Shown here in pieces: positions 59,483 through 64,000 of a DNA stretch of 64,000 bases. The stretch comes from Cedecea colo (GTDB lineage Bacteria; Pseudomonadota; Gammaproteobacteria; Enterobacterales; Enterobacteriaceae): assembly GCF_011808225.1 (NCBI RefSeq), contig NZ_SOYS01000002.1, forward strand, positions 558,001 to 622,000, given 5' to 3'. Under the pieces are notes generated by a model. It saw only the letters and a program-made list of their open reading frames with translations, did no database searches and was not told the origin of the DNA. Position 1 is the stretch's first letter, and each line of letters begins with the position of its first letter. The position numbers and the translations under genes are program-made.

Positions 59483-59519
59483 AAAAAAGCCGGTGAGGAA
59501 ACTTACCGGCTTTTTATTG
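59483..59519. terminator. Bidirectional terminator between fur and chiQ
   Basis: A nine-base stem GCCGGTGAG / CTTACCGGC flanked by A and T runs, between the convergent fur and chiQ genes. Confidence 0.9.
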
Positions 59520-59529
59520 CCTCAACAAC

Positions 59530-59855
59530 TCAGCGGTTACTGACGCGAATCTCTTGCCAGATCTTATCGCATTGCGCTTTCGCTGCCCGATCGTTGCCCG
59601 TGCGGGTTGCCTGGATGCAGTTCTGGTAATCCAGAGTGCGGACCGTTTCCTTCTTCGCAAATTCCTGATGCTGCTTCTCCTGAGCAAGTATGTTCAGCAC
59701 GCGCTGGCAGGCCTGGATTTTGTCCGGGTTGCCTTCTGCGGTGTTAATACAGGCGCTGTACGCTTCATTTAACTTTGAATCCTCAGGTGCCGACGTTGGC
59801 TGCGCGCACGCGGTCAATCCCAGAGCGATAATGAACAGCAGGATGATTTTTTCAT
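59530..59855 (-). pseudogene. chiQ: ChiQ (YbfN) lipoprotein with start-proximal frameshift
   Basis: The coding body is intact: a lipoprotein signal IILLFIIALGLTAC (lipobox LTAC), then YSACINTAEGNP, ACQRVLNILAQEKQHQEF and CIQATRTGNDRAAKAQCDKIWQEI, as in E. coli YbfN. But the natural start, ATG 59853-59855 behind AAGGA, is followed by six As (59847-59852) and then the wrong frame; seven As would give MKKIILLFIIALG. So a one-base deletion separates start and body. Slippage, a sequencing error, or a weak TTG at 59901 could still give product. Second gene of chiPQ. Confidence 0.8.
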
Positions 59856-59902
59856 CAGGGATATCCTTAATAAAACCGGACGCGTTAGCGCCCGGAATCA
59901 AA

Positions 59903-61300
59903 TCAGAAAATGGTGAACGGTGCGATAACGATGAATTTCACGTCACGCTCATCCTGGAAAATGTTGCCGTAACCACCGCCCCAGCTCGGGATATCTGAGT
60001 GGTTGTCGTACTGGGTGAAGTGCAGCTTGAACAGCGTGCCTTTCGCACGGCCATCCTGCACGGTATAAAGCGCATCGAGACTGTAAGAAGACTCTTTCAG
60101 GCGGCGATCCGCATCGTAATATCCGTCAGTGGTCGGCGCAGAGCCTGGCTTCGCATCCCAGGCGTAAACGTAAGAAGCGCCGACCGCCCAGCCGGCCAGG
60201 TCCCAGTTGCTCAGGTCATACATAGCGCCAGCAAATACCGCTTTCTCGCCATTGGCGTTGAAGTCGGAGCGGTTATCCCACCATATATCAAGACGGCCAT
60301 TTGAAGAGGCATAGGTTGGGGTCATGCGCTGCAGGAAGTAGCCTTGCTGGCCGTCGGCCTTAACTATGGTCCCTTCCAGACGCAGGTCAACCTGACCAAT
60401 TTTGTAACCGAGGGTCAGCGCCTGCAACCACGCAGTACCGTCATAAATATCGTTAACGCCGCCGTTGGAAACTTTGTCGCGCGTACCGTAGAACTGATAG
60501 CTTGTGGTCAGCGGGCTGCCAGCGATATCAAATTTATAGCTTGCTTTAGTGAAGTATTGATCGACATACCCTTCTGCCTGGCCGAATGCCGCTTCGAGCA
60601 CAAGATCGTTTTTGAAGTCATACTTCGCGCCGACCGAGTGCAGATAGTCGACTTTGGTGTGCTTATCGTTCTGATAGAACTTGTCCATTTCCAGATGCCA
60701 TGGCGCTTTATACTCGTTCGCCCACATCCAGGAGAAGCTCAGCGCGCCCGCATTACCATAATCAAAATTCGCGCCCGCTTCTGCTCCCTGATAGGTGCCC
60801 GGCATAAAGCTCCAGTGCGGCGCTAACAGCGTCTGGCCGGTTGGCTGAATATAACCCGCACGCGCCCAGACCGGACCATACTTAAATTTTGCCGCAGCTT
60901 TATAAACACTGATGCCGCTTTTATCACCGGAATAGTCTTCTGAGTAGGCTTTATTTTTAGAAGAAAATGCAATTTCGTTCGGGTGTCCGCTATTTCCATT
61001 TTCTGCCATTTCGATAGCGGTAAACGCCGCAAAATCGATACCAAACATATCGGCCGCATAGCCGGACTGAAAGTCCAGGTTGGCGTTCCAGGTAGAATGG
61101 GAAAGATTGGTCTCGTATTTATTGGTATTAACATCTTTACGGTCACGTTCACGCTGCCAGTAATAGATGCCGCCGGTGAGCGTTGAATCATCAACCAATC
61201 CCGCACCGATTGCCTGCGGAACGACAACAATGCCTGAAAGGGCCGTGACACCTGCGATTGCAAGCGCCAGCGCACTACGTTTGCCACTAAACGTACGCAT
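59903..61300 (-). CDS. chiP: ChiP (YbfM), chitooligosaccharide outer-membrane porin
   Basis: A 465-residue OprD-family porin. Signal peptide [16 protein letters not shown] ends near [11 protein letters not shown]. Alternating beta strands run through, and the C-terminus [13 protein letters not shown] ends in Phe as outer-membrane barrels do. It takes up chitin oligosaccharides for nagE and related pathways. In E. coli it is silenced by the sRNA ChiX pairing near its start and by NagC; the leader is in the upstream gap. Confidence 0.95.
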   Translation of the reverse strand: MRTFSGKRSALALAIAGVTALSGIVVVPQAIGAGLVDDSTLTGGIYYWQRERDRKDVNTNKYETNLSHSTWNANLDFQSGYAADMFGIDFAAFTAIEMAENGNSGHPNEIAFSSKNKAYSEDYSGDKSGISVYKAAAKFKYGPVWARAGYIQPTGQTLLAPHWSFMPGTYQGAEAGANFDYGNAGALSFSWMWANEYKAPWHLEMDKFYQNDKHTKVDYLHSVGAKYDFKNDLVLEAAFGQAEGYVDQYFTKASYKFDIAGSPLTTSYQFYGTRDKVSNGGVNDIYDGTAWLQALTLGYKIGQVDLRLEGTIVKADGQQGYFLQRMTPTYASSNGRLDIWWDNRSDFNANGEKAVFAGAMYDLSNWDLAGWAVGASYVYAWDAKPGSAPTTDGYYDADRRLKESSYSLDALYTVQDGRAKGTLFKLHFTQYDNHSDIPSWGGGYGNIFQDERDVKFIVIAPFTIF

Positions 61301-61759
61301 AGTAAAATCCTCTTTGACGTATAAATAATCACCCGGCGTAAAACACCTGACGGTGAAAAATAAAAAATGCCTGACGGCTAAAAAGCGGTTATGAATATTT
61401 TCCCCGCATTACTGCTGACATAAGACTATTTTTCGCGACGCGAATTATCAATGACTTTATAAGAGGTAATTCCTGTATTATGACGAAGTGCACATAATCT
61501 ATGAGAATTTGTAACAATTTGGCTGGATGGAATTTTATGCCATTAAATTTATATTATTAAGCATAAGCACGTAAATGAGAGCGTTTTCATAAAAAGTAAT
61601 GAGAATTTTTACCAAACCAGGTCAATGGCAGACAATTATTATTTCGCTCCGTTTAATGAATTAATTCTCGACGCGAATATTTATAATTAATTAACCCGTT
61701 GAGCGATAAGCGAAAAAAAACGCCGCTTAAAGCGGCGTTTGATATTTCAGCCCAGCGGA
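61301..61759 (-). promoter_or_regulatory. chiP leader/promoter region and glnS terminator
   Basis: 459 bp with no supported gene. The glnS terminator is at 61713-61740: ACGCCGCTT / AAGCGGCGT with eight Ts on the minus strand. The rest is AT-rich and should hold the chiP promoter, NagC/CRP sites and the ChiX target. I could not assign these with confidence. Confidence 0.7.
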
Positions 61760-63427
61760 TTAATCACCGATTTTTGCCCAGGTGTCGCGCAGACCAACGG
61801 TACGGTTAAAGACCAGTTTGGTAGCGGTTGCATAACGGCTGTCGAGGCAGAAATAACCTTCACGCTCAAACTGGTACGCTTTGCCTTTCTGCGCATTTTG
61901 CAGGCCTGGCTCAACGAAACCTTGTTTGATAACCAGAGATTCCGGATTAATTGTCGCGAGGAAATCTTCCGCGCTACCCGGATTCGCTACGCTAAACAGG
62001 CGGTCGTAGAGACGAATCTCCACCGGCAGCGCATGGGCAGCGCTTACCCAGTGAATGACGCCTTTCACTTTACGACCGTCCGCCGGGTCTTTACTCAGCG
62101 TTTCAGGGTCGTAGGTGCAGTACAGCGTAGTGATATTGCCTTGCGCATCTTTCTCAACGCGTTCGGCTTTAATCACATACGCGTTGCGCAGGCGCACTTC
62201 TTTGCCCATCACCAGACGCTTGTACTGCTTGTTCGCTTCCTCACGGAAATCGGCGCGATCGATATAGATTTCGCCGCTAAAAGGAACCTGACGGCTACCC
62301 ATTTCAGGTTTGTTAGGATGATTAGGCATAGTGACCATCTCTTCCCCATCCTGCGGATAGTTTTCGATGATTACTTTCACCGGATCCAGCACGGCCATCG
62401 CACGCGGCGCGTTCTCGTTCAGATCGTCACGGATGCACGATTCCAGAGATGCCATCTCAACGGTGTTGTCCTGTTTAGTGACGCCGATACGTTTGCAGAA
62501 CTCACGGATAGAAGCCGCGGTATAACCACGACGACGCAGACCGGAAATAGTTGGCATACGCGGGTCATCCCAGCCCTCAACAATCTTCTCGGTCACCAGC
62601 AGGTTCAGCTTGCGCTTGGACATGATGGCGTATTCAAGATTCAGACGTGAGAATTCGTACTGACGTGGATGAGCAGGAATAGTAATGTTGTCTAACACCC
62701 AGTCGTACAGACGACGGTTGTCCTGGAACTCCAGCGTACACAGCGAATGGGTAATGCCTTCCAGCGCATCGGAAATGCAGTGGGTGAAGTCATACATCGG
62801 ATAAATGCACCACTTGCTGCCCGTCTGGTGATGATCGGCAAATTTTATACGGTAAATAACCGGATCGCGCATCACGATAAAAGGCGATGCCATATCGATT
62901 TTTGCACGCAGGCAAGCGGTACCTTCGGCAAATTCACCGTTACGCATTTTTTCGAACAGCGCGAGGTTCTCCTCGACGGTGCGATCGCGATATGGGCTGT
63001 TTTTGCCGGGCGCCGTCAGGGAACCACGATATTCGCGGATCTGCTCGGGCGTCAGCTCGTCAACATACGCCAGGCCTTTATTAATCAGCTCAACGGCGTA
63101 GTTAAACAGCTGGTCGAAGTAATCAGATGAGTAGCGCACGTTGCCGGACCAGTGAAAACCTAGCCACTCTACGTCGTGTTTGATGGAATCTACGTATTCG
63201 ATGTCTTCTTTTACCGGGTTGGTGTCATCGAAACGCAGATTGCACTGGCCCTGGTAATCCTGCGCGATACCAAAGTTCAGACAGATAGATTTTGCATGGC
63301 CGATGTGCAGATAGCCATTCGGCTCCGGCGGGAAACGAGTGCAGATACGGTCATGCTTACCATTGGCCAGATCTTCATCGATAATCTGGCGAATAAAGTT
63401 AGTTGGGCGGGCTTCAGCCTCACTCAT
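61760..63427 (-). CDS. glnS: Glutaminyl-tRNA synthetase
   Basis: A 555-residue class I synthetase. HIGH motif is in [16 protein letters not shown], and the KMSKS equivalent is [11 protein letters not shown]. The N-terminal [17 protein letters not shown] and C-terminal anticodon-binding beta barrels ([20 protein letters not shown]) are present. Charges tRNA-Gln. Downstream of nagE. Confidence 0.98.
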   Translation of the reverse strand: MSEAEARPTNFIRQIIDEDLANGKHDRICTRFPPEPNGYLHIGHAKSICLNFGIAQDYQGQCNLRFDDTNPVKEDIEYVDSIKHDVEWLGFHWSGNVRYSSDYFDQLFNYAVELINKGLAYVDELTPEQIREYRGSLTAPGKNSPYRDRTVEENLALFEKMRNGEFAEGTACLRAKIDMASPFIVMRDPVIYRIKFADHHQTGSKWCIYPMYDFTHCISDALEGITHSLCTLEFQDNRRLYDWVLDNITIPAHPRQYEFSRLNLEYAIMSKRKLNLLVTEKIVEGWDDPRMPTISGLRRRGYTAASIREFCKRIGVTKQDNTVEMASLESCIRDDLNENAPRAMAVLDPVKVIIENYPQDGEEMVTMPNHPNKPEMGSRQVPFSGEIYIDRADFREEANKQYKRLVMGKEVRLRNAYVIKAERVEKDAQGNITTLYCTYDPETLSKDPADGRKVKGVIHWVSAAHALPVEIRLYDRLFSVANPGSAEDFLATINPESLVIKQGFVEPGLQNAQKGKAYQFEREGYFCLDSRYATATKLVFNRTVGLRDTWAKIGD

Positions 63428-63558
63428 CGCGGATTCCTCAAGACAAAACTTTCGTTAACGGTGCATGATCTAATAAGCAGGCGCGGGAAACAACCTTTAG
63501 TTGCACAAATTAGGTGAACGCGATTACAGCGAAGGAGGTTTAATTCGGAGCAATAAAA

Positions 63559-63588
63559 AAGCGGCTGAAGATTAACCCCAGCCGCTTA
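63559..63588 (-). terminator. nagE terminator
   Basis: An AAGCGGCTG / CAGCCGCTT stem with T run on the minus strand, 27 bp after the nagE stop. glnS has its own promoter in 63428-63558. Confidence 0.85.
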
Positions 63589-63614
63589 AGGCACAAATGC
63601 TTACTCAGGAGCGA

Positions 63615-64000
63615 TTACTTGCCTTTAATCTCATACAGCGGCGTCTGACCGGCAACCACGTGACCCTGAGCCTGAAGAACCAGCCCGCTGAAGTCATCGA
63701 TGTTGCTGCAAACTATCGGGCTAATCATGGAACGAGCGTTAGCGTTCAGGAAATCCAGATCCATTTCCAGAACCGGCTGACCGGCTACCACTTCCGCACC
63801 CTCTTCCACCAGGCGAGTAAAGCCTTTACCGCCAAGTGCTACGGTGTCAATGCCCATGTGGACAACGATTTCCGCACCCTTTTCCGTCTCCAGGCAGAAC
63901 GCATGGTTGGTGTTAAAGATTTTCACGATGGTGCCCGCCGCCGGCGAGACAACGGTTTTATCCGTTGGCTTCACGGCTACGCCATCGCCTACCGCTTTGC
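63615..64000 (-). CDS. nagE: N-acetylglucosamine PTS permease NagE, C-terminal EIIA part (5' end outside window)
   Basis: The frame is open to the window end; about 128 codons remain. It is the glucose-type EIIA domain: VVSPAAGTIVKIFNTNHAF, the phosphorylated His in VVHMGIDTVALGG, and PVLEMDLDFLNANARS. In full length the protein imports and phosphorylates GlcNAc. Position next to glnS matches E. coli nagE; the other EIIA-containing PTS genes are ruled out by this context. Confidence 0.95.
   Translation of the reverse strand, partial: KAVGDGVAVKPTDKTVVSPAAGTIVKIFNTNHAFCLETEKGAEIVVHMGIDTVALGGKGFTRLVEEGAEVVAGQPVLEMDLDFLNANARSMISPIVCSNIDDFSGLVLQAQGHVVAGQTPLYEIKGK

Overview
The window is chromosomal DNA of an enterobacterium (family Enterobacteriaceae, close to but not Escherichia). 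Nearly every gene has a recognisable E. coli K-12 counterpart in the same relative order, running from the lambda attachment region beside gal (ybhC-pgl-ybhA-mod-gal-gpmA-aroG) through nadA, tol-pal, cyd, suc-sdh-gltA, pxp, pgm, seqA, fldA and fur to glnS and nagE. The genus cannot be fixed from this window. Relative to K-12, mngRAB, abrB, pxpA, dtpD, kdpFABCDE, speF-potE and the Val tRNAs of the lysT operon are absent from their usual places.

Layout. Positions 1-5733 are the integrase-side end of a lambdoid prophage. A leftward-operon-like gene string (RecE-like exonuclease, small accessory genes, a PD-(D/E)XK-like protein, Ea22-like proteins) leads to lambda-type xis and int and an attL site. 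The core differs from the lambda core at one base, so the prophage sits in the same place and orientation as lambda (gal-attL-int). Positions 5781-20165 hold ybhC, pgl, ybhA, modABC, acrZ, modEF, galETKM and gpmA. Positions 20423-22036 hold an accessory divergent TetR/NmrA-type pair with two operator-like palindromes. Positions 22171-33292 hold aroG, ybgS, zitB, pnuC, nadA, three identical tRNA-Lys genes with tRNA debris, and cpoB-pal-tolBARQ-ybgC. Positions 33440-48925 hold cydABX-ybgE, sucABCD, sdhCDAB and gltA, the core of aerobic and microaerobic energy metabolism. Positions 49016-53966 hold nei, pxpCB, ybgI, a wrecked phrB fused to a truncated ybgA, and ybfA. Positions 54224-64000 hold pgm, seqA, ybfF, ybfE, fldA, fur, chiQ (frameshifted at its start), chiP, glnS and the 3' end of nagE.

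The most unusual signal is a family of five short (about 127-142 bp) palindromic, MITE-like elements after pgl, acrZ, gpmA, ybfA and ybfE. Each has imperfect terminal inverted repeats (AGAyTGmTGACAAA), an internal palindrome and a long hairpin. Each is flanked by a direct duplication of about 21-28 bp that contains the whole hairpin found after the host gene, in most cases a rho-independent terminator. All five have the same orientation relative to transcription of the gene that reads into them, and one copy shows a compensatory base-pair change in the long hairpin. I do not recognise the family by name.

Secondary points of interest are the ybgA'-'phrB deletion fusion, the oligo-A frameshift at the start of chiQ, an in-frame upstream start with a strong ribosome binding site ahead of fur, loss of pxpA while pxpB and pxpC remain, and a decaying tRNA-Lys array.
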